Source of the DNA: Dermanyssus gallinae
Taxonomy: Eukaryota > Arthropoda > Arachnida > Mesostigmata > Dermanyssidae
Assembly (NCBI GenBank): GCA_003439945.1
Contig: QVRM01006074.1
Coordinates: forward strand, 1,054,001 to 1,118,000
Direction: 5' to 3'
DNA: 64,000 nt
Of this stretch, positions 36,151-47,500 are shown in pieces (the stretch's first letter is position 1; every line of letters starts with the position of its first letter). Both the position numbers and the translations under genes were made by a program. The notes below the pieces were generated by a model. That model saw only the letters and a list, made by a program, of their open reading frames with translations. It did no database searches and had not been told where the DNA came from.

Positions 36151-38160
36151 AGGACGTCTCTTGTCGGCGGCAGTGAGTAAGATTTAGTCTCTTCATTAAT
36201 GCATGCGGCTGGATTGCGGATCTGCTACTGTCCTCCGGGACCGGCGCAGTCGAGTTATAGCCGAGTTATAGCCGACCGGCACACCCACTCACAACCAAAG
36301 ACACACACGGCCAGGCAGATGGACGGGCCGACACGCAGGCTGTCATCCGTCGCTTCGAATGCCAAAGAAGGATAACTTAAACCTCCTGCTAACCTATCCA
36401 TATCCAACCAGTTGGCTAGTGCTGCTGCTGCTGCTGATAGACTTCTACGACTGTCCTCTTCTTCTTCTTCTTCTTGTTTTTCGCCTTTTAGTTCTTCTTC
36501 GGGTTTGTCGTCTAGACTTTGCCGAGCCGTAGCGAAAACCAACCGTAGCCTGGCGGGCTCCGTCTTTTGAACGAAAGCCAGCAGCCGACCAACTGGGCTT
36601 GTTGTTGACCCAGTAGTCCGAAATGCTGGCGGTGGCGGAAGCACCGAAGCTGCTGCTCCCTCGCAAATGGAACGGTGGGCCACATGGACACATGAATTGG
36701 CGACGACGGTGCAGTGAAAGCGACTGACTGACTGATTAGCAGCAATCTGCCGGTTGTTGTCGGTCGAGGCGGACTGAAACAGAAAGAAACAAGCGAACAT
36801 GCGCACAAATGAGTGCCAGTTCGTTTGAGCCAGCGAAAATAGTGGGGTGGGTGGGGTTTGCTGGCAAAACGACGAAGAGGTGACGAAGACAGGAAGGCAA
36901 TGGAGAATGCTAAGGATAGGAAGGAGGCGGCGCGAGTGCTATAAAAAGGAACCACCCGGCCAATGCTGCTCTTGAATTGTCAGTCGACATTCCATCCATC
37001 TTGCTCCCCTTATGGGCATGGTGTTCTTTCTTCTTTTTGGTATGCGTCGATCGACATTTTCGTTTTCTTGTCAGACGTCCCTCTAGCCTGAAGGACTGTT
37101 ACCGCTGCCCCCGATATCGCCCCTTGATGTGGCTTACGCGCGACGTCTTTAAGCAGGCCAACGGCGGCTCTCGGTTCTGCGTTGCGTTTGAGGTTGAGGC
37201 ATGCAGAGAGAGAGAGAGAGAGAGAGATAGAGAGAGAGAAAAGAGAGCGTGAGAGATAGAGAAAGAAATGGGCAAACACAATATGAGGAAGGGTCGAGCG
37301 AATTGGCACGAAAGTGCTTGATATGCGTTTCGGACATGTCATTCGTGCGTTGTTCTTCCCCTATATACACATGTATGCGTGTCCTTCATCTCTTTCTTTT
37401 TATCGATACTCTATGTATCGTTTCTCTTTTTTAACGTATTCACGTAGGCGAAGCAAATTCGGTAGCAGAAAGCGCCTACCTCTTACCAGCCGAGTACTTC
37501 CCGTCGCCGTCGCCAGAAACGAAGACGACGACGACGACGGCGACAGCGCTAAGAGAACGCGTAGAGACCACGAACATCGAGAGTGTATTGGCGTGACCCC
37601 GGCCGGACCGTTCGCTGCGGCTCCCGCCGCCGCCGCTTCCGGCTGTCCCGTTAGCAGCGGTATAGTCAATGCTTGGCTTCAGCCCATAAGGGGCCGCCGC
37701 TATTTGTACCTGCAGCGTTCTTGCTCCGCGCATGCTCGCGGCACCGGCGATATAGACGACGCTTGCCAGACTACCACTACAGCCACTCTCACTCTTACTA
37801 CTACTACTACACTACCGCTACTACCAGTACTTCTAGAACTATACACGTTTTTTTTGTGTGCACGTATCAAGCGTGCAATAACGAGAGCTCGTGGAAAACG
37901 AACGGTTCCATACAAGTGCGGCGACGGCCAGGTGGGTGGCCATCGGGTGCCACCAATGCCACAGCCACTTTCAACACATATGCTGAGTTCTCTCCTTCTT
38001 TTCCCCTTTCAGGTTTTACCTCTCTCTTCCTCTCGTTTTCTCGTTCGCTTACTCTATATCTGTTCGTTCGTTCGAAGCTAGCTTCTAGCCGTACGATGGC
38101 CGTCCTTCAAGCATCGGCTGCACGACGGCCTCTGTACGCAGTTCACGTCTAGAGGATAAC
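36150..38160. other. Second GC-richer island with simple repeats; possible promoter region
   Basis: It is richer in G+C than its flanks, with a GA tract (about 37205-37262), acidic/serine-rich repeats and CTA triplets (about 37785-37825). A TATA-like TATAAAAA lies at 36940-36947 and a TCAGT initiator-like word at 36980-36984, about 40 bases apart, which is longer than the usual 30. Large open frames (36255-36806 minus, 183 codons; 37314-38081 plus, 255 codons) overlap others on both strands and read as low-complexity. A host promoter with a 5' untranslated exon is one explanation. I see no splice-linked coding exon. Confidence 0.3.
37205..37262. repeat. (GA)n tract
   Basis: An imperfect purine tract of GA units. 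GA tracts are common in arthropod promoters as binding sites for GAGA-type factors, but function here is inference. Confidence 0.85.
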
Positions 38161-38382
38161 GTTGCGATTCATGAGACCCCGATGCTCATTTCATCCACCA
38201 ATACACTTCGCATTTGGTTGCCACTACCCGCAACACAGCTCGAAACTTTGTTCCGCCATTTGCTTTTGTTATATTTATGCAATAGAAAACGTTATATATA
38301 TGTATAGGTTTTTTCAACATACAGCAAAACACGGGGGTCATTCCTATCTAAGTTACTTTTGATGCTGCCACTGTTCGACACG

Positions 38383-39640
38383 ATACCTCTAAACTCTCCT
38401 CCGGAATACATGTAGAGCTTTTGCATCGCCAATACGATGAGGAAGCTTATTCCAAGCTACTGCAACTGAAAGGAGAGCTCTAGGCGTACGAACATTGTAT
38501 TCTCTTGTGGAATGACGAAATCACGACTCTTATCCGTCATGAGATTCTTGTACGGAACTGCTTTTTAACGGGCCAATTGAAACATGTCCCACCGGCAGCT
38601 TCCCTACAGACCATTTATAGATTTCGGTTCGAGCGTTGTAAGTAAGTAGGCTGTGTATGCTCAGGATTTTATTATTTCTACGAGATTGCAAGACCGAGCG
38701 TGGTCACATGCGACGAAGTGCGATATAAGCTATACCGTACGCTAGAAGAGCCCACTTCATGTCATCCTGTGATAAAGTTCCGAGTAACAAAGTTGACTCG
38801 ACTAGACCTAGCGGGGTATTCTTTATTTATATATGCCCATAACAGATGCTAATTTCGGAGTGCGCAGACTCGAAAAAAACAAGCCTTGTTTGGAAAACAG
38901 TTCAGTTCAGACGGAGCAAAGTAAATGCCGTCTATGGTCTCTGCAATATTTCGTGTACGTTACAGATATCGCCACCCAGTGAGCTTACTGACACTTGAAA
39001 GAGTACAGACGTGTCATCTGCAGAAGATAGAGCGCTCACTTCGGGAGATACATTGCTGACGGCGAATAAAACCCTATGAAATAGAAAAAACTAACAGGAA
39101 CAAAAAGAGCCTAAGACTAAACCTTGAGTTTTTGTTTACTCTTGCTTTCTCGGAAATAGTTTAATCAATTCCTGTCCGTCAGGTACGAAGCAAGCCTGGA
39201 TACAAGGTGTCGTCTATGTGACGAAAAACTCCAAAAAGCGTCGTGTCGAAGAAAAACACCTGCCACGTCGAGGAATAATGCTACATCAGCCTCATTGCTA
39301 AGAGCGCTACGTCTAACAAACTCAGCCGTATCGTCTAGCGCTAGTTCAGTTGAGCGCGCGGCGCCTCGTGAAAGTTTGCTTGCCGAATAGACATGGTAAA
39401 TATGTGAGCTAATGCTACTGCGATATAGTAAATGATATTCTTTAGTACATTAGGACGAGCCCGGGGGGCTCGCTGCATAAATTCAAGTGAGCTACTCGCG
39501 GACTACGTATAATCAGGCTCTGCAACCAAGTGTGTAAGCGCCTTTGAGATATCCTTTTCCAGCGTATTCACATCCGCCTACCTCCAGCACCCAGATCACT
39601 GATATAGGCTTTGCAGCCCCGACGCGCTCCCCGAGAATCG
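38383..39640 (-). mobile_element. Degenerate Jockey/CR1-like LINE, RT to C-terminus
   Basis: Minus-strand frames give FHEAPRA and ELALDDTAEFVRRSALSNEAD (about 39400-39290), equivalent to the QFGFR...ST..AL region. VALFLDVAGVFLRHDAFW (about 39285-39230) is motif A with the catalytic Asp kept, and LVSRLASYLTDRN is at about 39200-39165. ALSSADDTSVLFQVS (about 39045-39000) is motif C, as SADD. At the end, REYNVRTPRALLSVAVAWN and KLPHRIGDAKALHVFRRRV then a stop (about 38500-38384) form the typical C-terminus of Jockey/CR1 RT ORFs. Stops and shifts separate the parts. The 3' end falls soon after 38383; no tail repeat is clear. Confidence 0.75.
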
Positions 39641-41328
39641 GTCTAAATTACCTGTTAGGCAATACTTGCAGCTTTTCAACCTCCTCACAGTAGAACAGCT
39701 CATTTGTGTGCTTTATTTTTCTATAATATGTGAACTGAACATTATAAAAATCTGTCTTATTTTCCCAATTTAGCAAACGCAAACTTCGGTATACTTATCG
39801 TTTGCCTATTTCATGCACTCTAATGTTCGGTTCCACTATGGTTCCGTTGGTCTATGCGGCAGTTGGACTCGAGTTCTGACTGAGAATAATTTTTTGCCTC
39901 TGGCTCCTTAAACGCACCGTTCCACAGTTCCTTAATAGATTATTTAATATCCTATTTTTGATAGAACGTCGTAGGCAGCAACCCATATTGGTCTCAGCAA
40001 GTATTCGATGGTGGGCGCGTTCCGCAGTTGCGCGCGCAACGCATCAATGATAAATTCTCCCATATATACTATTACTGGGATGCGGCCAGTTTCAGCTAAC
40101 TAACGCTCCAATGTAGAATGTTAATTAACGCTGATTCATGCTTTAGACACGCAAATCACGTTATTTTTAGTTAATGTGTTGAGGTAGGGGCGTGGTACTG
40201 GGGGGGTAGTCATGGTTGTACCGGGGTATCACCGGCCTGGTTACCGTGGTTGCTTGAAATTTATTTGTGCCTTAGTGGTTACGTTAGTTTTCTTACGCTT
40301 TAAGGTACGTACTCTATTACGTAGCCACTACATTGTATTGCGCGTTCAGCGTTACGTCGACGTTCATATTATCTGTTGCTACATTAGGCCGACCTAGCTT
40401 TAACTGCGTTCGACAGTTCCCGACAAACTGTTCACTACGACAACAAACGGGACCTCGCGATTTGTGCGACCAACTGTTTCAAACGACGGTAGCAGACGAC
40501 GATGTTAAGACGTTCTGAACGACGCTTACGTGACCCGTTCTAGCGATAAGATAATTGCGCCAAAGCCTTCTCGCCAAACCGCAAAGCTGCTATGTTGCGC
40601 TAAGCCTTTATTGTTGTGGACAGACTCACACGACGCGAAGCCAAGAGCTTTCTGCTCTATCTAATGATCTGTTTCTTCGTACTACTAGAAGTCAGGCGAG
40701 GTCAGCGGCCGGCCTCACTTCGACAATCTGTTCTTTGCGTGGAGCATAACGTTCCCTTTCACCCCGTCTCTAATCCTAAAGATGGCTTCGCCGCTAACTA
40801 GTTACCTTGTGGGTATATTAGACATGCTTCAGAGAGTCCAACGCGAGTTGTCTGTCAGAGCTTGCCACACCCGATATAAATTCGGGCTGCGTTGAGCTGA
40901 CAAGTTCTAAGGATCAGATCACAAACGAAATTCCTCTTAATAAGTGCAGTTTGGTTGTTTTTAGATGCCATATTGTCATATACGTCTATTCACATATATT
41001 CAGCTGCTGTGCTACAGACTGCATTTTTAGAGCACTACAGTGATACGACAAAAACAGCCATTCACTAACAAAAACCGATCTAACAAACGCAAACTTTGTT
41101 TTTATAGCCAACCTATATAGAATCAGCATTTAATGAAATGCTAATCATACCAGACCTGACCCAAAGAGTATTACATAATTAGCATGATAATTACAACTGT
41201 GTTTGGTCTGTTCTACAGCTCTAGGAAGCCTAGCTTATGACTTGGGCCTAACTCGGAGTTTGTCGTTAATGTGAAGAAGAAGTACAGCACTTTCCAGGAT
41301 TATCTAGCGTATCGTTTAAGAATAGCTT
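39641..41328. other. No recognisable gene
   Basis: AT-rich, with small G-rich stretches near 40180-40210. Short frames at 40212-40801 overlap one another and show no motif. It may include more of the LINE's 5' region, but I could not trace it. Confidence 0.4.
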
Positions 41329-41539
41329 GTAAGCTTTATAGTCGAGCCCGGTGGCGTGGTGTATTCGTCTGCGCCTCGCGACCGGAGGAGACACATAGGT
41401 GCGCGGGTTCGAGCCCCAGCGTTGCACATTTGTGTTTATGGGGGTCCGTCTATGAAGCAATGCGAAAAGCAGTCCCATGGACGCTAAATCTTGGCTGAGA
41501 GTCAGCCAAGAAAGTATTTTTGTTTGGTAAGCTTTATAG
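41329..41539. repeat. Perfect 13-bp target-site duplication around SINE copy 2
   Basis: The repeats are 41329-41341 and 41527-41539. Their identity suggests that this insertion is younger than copy 1, whose duplication has one mismatch. Confidence 0.92.
41342..41526 (+). mobile_element. tRNA-derived SINE, copy 2, with perfect target-site duplication
   Basis: It begins TCGAGCCCGGTGGCGTGGTG, with an A-box-like segment at about 41352-41367 and a B-box GGTTCGAGCCC at 41406-41416, the internal RNA polymerase III promoter of a tRNA-related head. A body of about 100 bases follows, sharing the phrases GGTCCGTCTA, GAAGCAATGC and GAGTCAGCC with copy 1 at 9177-9359, and it ends in a T-rich tail. The flanks GTAAGCTTTATAG at 41329-41341 and 41527-41539 are identical 13-base direct repeats. 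It encodes nothing; a LINE in the genome would have moved it. Confidence 0.92.
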
Positions 41540-41959
41540 CAGACATACCAGTAAACACGAATTATGACATTGAATCAGCTAGGCAATCTCATCATTGTTG
41601 TCTACTAGTAGTGGATACCTGAACAACGCCAATTTGGTAACGTCGTGGAACGCCGAATGTATCAAGAACTTCGGACTATACCGTGTGGTAGTAGCTGCGT
41701 TTGCATGACTCAATGGTATTTCCAATTTATATTTATTTCACTCAAATTGAGTATAATATACAATTCAAGATGTTTCTTCATAATACTCTATCTTCTTCAC
41801 GCTTTCGGCGAGAGAAGTAGTGCAACGATGTTTTGACCAGCGCTGTGCATTCCACTGCGTGGTACTTGGCACACCTCTGCAGGCAGAACCGGCAGGTGCA
41901 CAACTCGTACTCCTCGTGAAAGGCTGCGCTTGAACATACCAAGTAGTTATAACTATGCA

Positions 41960-42259
41960 CTATGTACCTGGTGTATACGTGACGACTGTCACTCCTGCTC
42001 GTTGGAATGCTTCACCCAGCAGATAGCGAGGGGCTTTGTCAAAGGCCTTGACGCAGTCAATAAAGACTGCATACAGATGACCTCTGGGTTGTGCCACAGC
42101 TCGCTCGATTTCTGACTGGAGAACGTGGATTGCATCACGGGTGCCTCGGCCTCTCCTAAAACCGAATTGCTCCGGTGGAAGTGCCTCTTCAGCCACGTGC
42201 TCAATCCGCCGAATAACCAACTTACAGAAAATCTTCTTCAATGTGCGTTCTGACGCCAC
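41960..42259 (-). pseudogene. LINE RT fragment, QFGFR to motif A
   Basis: A 99-codon frame with LVIRRIEHVAEEALPPEQFG, RRGRGTRDAIHVL and LYAVFIDCVKAFDKAPR. It lacks everything C-terminal of motif A. The preceding linker lies in another frame at about 42260-42480. Confidence 0.8.
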
Positions 42260-42581
42260 TCCATGGTAGAGATTTGGATCCTAATGGTCATCACCATGCC
42301 TACCCTTGAACAGAAGAGAAAGCCTGGCGACATGCCAGACTTTAGGCATCCGCCCCCTATTTATAATTTCATTAAAGAAATCACAAAGATGATCCAATGC
42401 TCATAGCAGACCTGATCGGTCCCTGAGCTCTTTCTCTTCAGGAGTGACCGTAGGACCTGGCACATCTCCTCCACCCCGAAAGGCAGATTCATGTTGTGCT
42501 GCTTCAATGTAAACGGATGCTGTACGATTGAAGATACGGCCGCAACGTCACAATTGAATAAAATATTAGTTAGGTGGCTCT

Positions 42582-43634
42582 TTACCTGTCCGTCACTAAG
42601 CGGATTCCCGCCCTACGATGTCGCACGATGTAAGCTGAGGGCTCTCGTTCTGCTCTTTCAAGCAGCCGTCGTTCCTCCCGCCTCGCGCGTTCCCTTTTAT
42701 GATCATAGCAGAGTCTTATATAGGCCTTTCTACGCTCAAAGTAGTCCCGGCTGGCTTGCAGTGATGATGGTGCTTTGGCTCTTGCTTTGCGCAGGAGTTC
42801 GACCACTTCAACGTGGGCTAGGTAGCAGGCTCGAGAGTACCACGGGCGTGACCTTTTCTGCCATAACCTTTTCCACTTCACTGCGCTTCTCATCGTCCTC
42901 TCCAGCTGGTAACAGGTGGTGTCGATGTCAGGGCTTACCTCAAGACCGCCAACCGCTCTGTCCAAAAGAGATAGATTAAACCGTCTCATTGCAGACCAGC
43001 GCAGCGGATTATGTCGGTCTCGCCAAATACCGGGAACATCGACAACGGCCAACACTGGTTGGTGTTTTTGGGCCGCTTCATCGAGAACATCGAAGCTTTC
43101 AATTTCACGGCTGACAAGGTTGTGAAACAACAGGTCGATGGTGCTGCTTCCATTGTGACTTAAACATGTAGTGTCTCCGCGCGCGTTTGCACATCTTAGA
43201 CCAATATTTTCCATCACCTGAAGCAGCACCTCGCCTTTATCATCGTTGGCCCCACAATCGATTCTGGCACTGAAGTCACCGCCGACGATAGTTGGCATGG
43301 TCAGGTTTAACTCTGGAAGTCCAAAGCTTACCGTCTCAGCAACCTCCGCAGAATCGAATGTGGGTGGGAAATAGAATACAGCGACGTTTACCCTCCCAAA
43401 GGAGAGGATCACGCAGTATTCATCTTTCCTGACGCATTGCATTGGTGGTAAGCGTTTATGTAGGTAGATAGATAACCCACCCACAGGTCCTCCCCGACCT
43501 CCCGCAGGTAAGACAGCCAGCTGGTGAAAGCCCCGCATATCATTAATATGCAGTTCGTCCCGCTGAAATGTCTCCGTGAGGAGTGCAGTGTCAACCAACT
43601 TAAACATGTCATCACGTGCAAGATCCATTCCCAT
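42582..43634 (-). CDS. AP-type endonuclease domain of a LINE ORF2 (partial)
   Basis: A 350-residue frame. Conserved residues of the exonuclease-endonuclease-phosphatase fold are visible: LLTETF near residue 20 (catalytic Glu), GGLSIYL near 52, VGGDFSARID near 115-125 (the GDFN-like motif), STIDLLFHN near 165, and QKHQPVL near 190, where SDHxPV is usual. The second half is a basic linker (KRERARREERRLLERAERE) leading to the RT. The enzyme would nick target DNA to prime reverse transcription. The true start lies upstream, since the first strands of the fold are missing, so this is a remnant and not a complete gene. It is the longest endonuclease ORF in the window. Confidence 0.75.
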   Translation of the reverse strand: MGMDLARDDMFKLVDTALLTETFQRDELHINDMRGFHQLAVLPAGGRGGPVGGLSIYLHKRLPPMQCVRKDEYCVILSFGRVNVAVFYFPPTFDSAEVAETVSFGLPELNLTMPTIVGGDFSARIDCGANDDKGEVLLQVMENIGLRCANARGDTTCLSHNGSSTIDLLFHNLVSREIESFDVLDEAAQKHQPVLAVVDVPGIWRDRHNPLRWSAMRRFNLSLLDRAVGGLEVSPDIDTTCYQLERTMRSAVKWKRLWQKRSRPWYSRACYLAHVEVVELLRKARAKAPSSLQASRDYFERRKAYIRLCYDHKRERARREERRLLERAEREPSAYIVRHRRAGIRLVTDR

Positions 43635-43720
43635 TCAAGCACTCGTAGAGGTATGTTTGCCACTACACTTGCAGTTCTAGAACTGGTCAGTCACTTACGG
43701 GGGCTTGGACCGCCAGGCGC

Positions 43721-44119
43721 ACTATATGGTATTTCGAACATTTAAGCAGTCATCGTCATGTCTAAATATGCACTGACTTGTTGTGGACTTTTCGCATTTG
43801 TTTTAGTTCACATGACATGCGTCTGCTGAACTCTCGTTTGCAGCATAATGTTTTGAGCAGTTTATATGTTGATACATCGAATCGTCGTAGTTATATTAAA
43901 ATTTATTATCAGTTATTTGTACATCAAATTAAGTAAAACATAACTAAGTCACACACATGTTGTATATTTTTACAAACAATTGTTTATTGCTTGAGTCGGG
44001 TATGTATTAAAGATGAACCTGACGGTTAAAGCGGCGCTGAAAGCCCTCTATGAAAAGTAGGGTGCCTGCAGCCAGTTATACCAATCGCTTGCGGCTGCTT
44101 CGGTAAACACCCATAACCC
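43721..44119. other. No recognisable gene
   Basis: AT-rich spacer between two minus-strand LINE remnants. The part next to 44119 may be decayed C-terminal sequence of the fragment that follows. Confidence 0.4.
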
Positions 44120-44580
44120 GTTTAACATGCGTTGCCTCTAGGCAGATCAAATTCGTCAAAGCTCGATGCTTTCAGAGAAGCTCTCCGTAGCTTGCTGTGA
44201 GGGCAACGTACGTGGCGTAAATTCCAGGACAAAATATGACGAATAATTGACAAATTATTTAGGTTAGCCGTAAAGCCTATGGTATCATCTGTTGCAAGAC
44301 GTCCTCCACGACGGAATTTTGTTGTTTTTGTCATGGAAATACTCCTATTCAACCAGGTGTCTGACGCAAACTTTCAAGAGTGATAAACGCTTGCTGAAGA
44401 TAGAAGCGACTTTCAGGGTGGAAAGCAATAGCATCAGCATATTGAATGAGTTGCACTGATGGATAATTCTGCTTCACAGTTGCCGGCAGCTCACTGGCAG
44501 TTGAAGAAATAAAAACTGGACCAAGTTTACCGCCCCGTGCAACACCCGGTGTCTCTTCAAATTAGTATGTTGTATGATAA
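44120..44580 (-). mobile_element. LINE RT fragment around motifs B and C
   Basis: On the minus strand one frame reads RGGKLGPVFISSTASELPAT and LIQYADAIAFHPESRFYLQQ (about 44560-44380). This corresponds to motif B (GVPQGSxLGPxLF), badly eroded, and motif C (YADD), where the second Asp is Ala. It is followed by the usual post-catalytic helix (ITLESLRQTPG). The frame then shifts to SMTKTTKFRRGGR at 44340-44300, the K-T-x-x-x-F segment. The fragment is dead. It could be the missing RT part of a relative of the neighbouring element, but order and spacing do not show that they are one copy. Confidence 0.6.
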
Positions 44581-47500
44581 TCAAGCGTGTTTATAAACAC
44601 TTTACATTTACACTATCTTTTATACGGACATGTTGTGCGGGCTGCGCATTACTGAACGTTCCAAATAAGCTCTTAGTACTGTCGTGGTAGCACATCAACA
44701 AGCAGAGTCTGACAATTGCATTTATTCTATCGTATATCTGCGAGATCATCTGACTCAATCTGACGACTAGCTAGGTGTTTATAAATCGAGTACCGCGAAC
44801 GCCATGATTCGAAACAGGCTGACCAATCTCCCAATGCGTATACAGTATTTAACGGTGGAGTTTAATCTTCCATCGACGGCTGCATAAGGCTTTAGTAAGT
44901 GACTATGAAATTTAAATGAGGGAAATTAACCTTAAATTGTACACGGTAAACGCAAAGGCCTCCGACGCGTACCGGGGTAGAAGTACAGCCTTCGAGCGTC
45001 AAGATTCAGCTACATCCTAACAGAAACAACCAAATACCTAGGACAAAGCTAGCAAGCTTATGTTAAGGCAAAGGTATAAATATTGGTTTATCAAGGGACA
45101 CCTGGATAGGAGCAAGCCTACATATCAGTCTCGCGATCAGATGCTACTGACCTGGTCCCGGCCTGCCACGCCACTTCACTAATTTGGCGCCCTTGCAGAG
45201 TGACCGCTTAAGGTAGCTACGCGGTCAGAAATATAGAACGAGACAACCAATACTATCAGAGGCGTGTTCGATCCGGGTACTATACAGGAACGTCTAGCTT
45301 GTGTCTATCATAGACGTTTTTTTCCGGTGAGCGATCAAATAGGCAAGTTATTGCAGTGTACGGCTTTCACTATAGTTTGCGTACGGTCGACTTCCACAAG
45401 CTTAGTAGTAATTTGCGTATGCTTAAATATTGTAATAACTCCTGTTAATTATACAACGTTTGCCAATTAGCAAAGTGTGGGCTTATATCATGACTTGGCA
45501 CACATTTGTGCATAGATGTAAACGTACATGGTCAGAACTTTTCATTCAGTTTGAAGCAACTTTAAATGAGATTGCTACATACACCTCATTTTTTTATTTC
45601 GCGTGTGAAGCACATAGTAAGCGGGTAAACCTCTTTTTAAGTACAGAAAGAATAAAAAATAGTGCCACTGGCTCTGCATTTCTTGTTTAGCTTTCGAATA
45701 ACTACTGGGGAATCTTAGTTCGTTCAAAGTTTATGAAAAGCTAATTAGTAATAGTATATCAGAAGAAAGCGAAAAAAGTTTGTTGCGGTAGATATTTCCT
45801 ACAATATCCTTCTCCTAACATACAACGTGGCAATGCTTCCGCTGTGCTGTCTACAATTATTTTTAAAGTGATTTTCCACAGAGTACCGTGTAAATAATAT
45901 GTATACATTATCCACACGGGTACTCCGTGGGTGCGGGCCCCTTCAGCGATGGCCTGAAGTCACTGCCGATAAGCTGTGTACGAATTGTTATTTGAAATTC
46001 CATATAATATAAGTAAGCCATTCGAGTATAAAGTAAACATTAAATAAATTATATTCGTATGAAAACTACGACTATTAATATTGCAATTGTAGCAATAAAA
46101 TGTAGGAAAAAAGTGCAATACTCTGCGCACCTGAAAAACCGTGAAATATTTCATTCGAATGAAGGAGAACCTGTTTCAAATCTGTAAAACTTCGTTGCAA
46201 ATACAATTAGAGTTGTTCACGTTGCGCTAGATCTGGTGTGCCAGGTGTTATTGCATCCGCTAATTGTTCTTCTAAATTAAAGCCTTGAAACATAGGAGGG
46301 CAATGTAACCACCTGAGCACACCTTCCGGCATTTTAGGTGGGTTAAGTTAGTGGTTTATCTTTGCATATGCATACCGGCTAAAACTTCAAACGATCCTCT
46401 CGATCCTTCCGTAGCCCTCGGTGGTGTCAGCGAAATTGGGAGTTCGGCCAGGTGTGTCTCTCAAAGCAGTGCACACTAAGTGCACAGTTGGCCACGAAAT
46501 CTGACATCGCTAAGATAGCCGTTCTGACATAATGGGCAATCAAGATAAGCATGGGCGCCACCAGCAAACGTCAAATTGGCGTGTGCTGCCTTGTTAATGT
46601 TTTGTATCATTGTGTTAAGCTTCACGCCGGCAGGAGCGTGGTAGAGATAATTTCCTTGTTTAACTATTCAAAAATGTATGCCACTGTCCAGAAATACAAC
46701 GACGACGCACAAAGTCCGAGGAAGCTTCTCGTAGTAGACTCAGGAAAATTCACGACCGGCCGAGACCGGTGAGAATTCTCGAGATCGTGAAACGTGTCAA
46801 AAAGCGGGCGTGAGTCAGGCACCATGTATGTGCTGGATTGCAAAGGAAAACTTTTGTACTGCGTCTCATGTGCAGGAAACAACAACTGCAAGTGCTGCCT
46901 GACGATATATGTAAAAGCCGTCTGGCGCAAAATTAATTTGGCGCAAAACTGATTGGACGACCATTTGGGCATGTTGTAGCCGAGACACTTTTGGCCCCCA
47001 AACAGTACAGATTTAAATCCTCTAGATTAACATTTGGAAGCAAACGGCGGATATTGAAGAAACAGACGCGCAAAGAGTTGCTGAACACAACTAGTCCAGA
47101 CTCAGAGACCATTCTAGTTGCCCTAATAGCAAACATATAACGATTTTACTAGAGGCCGCAGTTTTTTTATTTAGCTGGCGCAAATTTTATTCAGTCACAT
47201 TTATAAAACATTTCGGTCGACTCTTTTTGAAACGGTTATTTAAAAGCAGGTTAATATACTTTTTGGTATAGCTCCTATAAGGGATAGCAGTACAACAGCG
47301 TGCTAACTACCAGTGCTTTAAACAGCTTAATATGCACATGTGAATCTTTTATAACCATGCACCTAAAATGTGTTTACTGAACACAAACAAGTTCCTTTGT
47401 AGTGAGACTGGCGACGACTTGGCTATTGCTATGACGGCAAGAATATAGTGTGTTCTTAGCTTTGTATACCTCGGGGCTTGCGCCATAAGCTATTGATCCG

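Larger units (their letters stand above)
41800..43720 (-). mobile_element. LINE with AP endonuclease; RT internally deleted
   Basis: Minus strand. An intact 350-codon frame (42582-43634) covers the endonuclease and linker. It is followed by EEMCQVLRSLLKRKSSGTDQ (about 42475-42415) and, in the frame 41960-42259, PPEQFGFRRGRGTRDAI and LYAVFIDCVKAFDKAPR, RT motif A. At about 41940 the RT stops short: motifs B, C and the thumb are absent. Sequence at 41820-41950 then encodes CTCRFCLQRCAKYHAVEC, a Cys/His cluster like LINE C-termini. The simplest reading is an internal deletion joining mid-RT to the C-terminal zinc region. It resembles I/Jockey-type LINEs with an apurinic endonuclease; clade is inference. 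Confidence 0.75.

Noticed and set aside
36255..36806. 183-codon minus-strand open frame
   Set aside because: It is rich in Ala, Ser and Glu runs from simple repeats and overlaps alternative frames of similar length; no motif supports a gene.
37314..38081. 255-codon plus-strand open frame
   Set aside because: It is low-complexity, overlaps other long frames on both strands and has no recognisable domain; high G+C with few stops explains its length.
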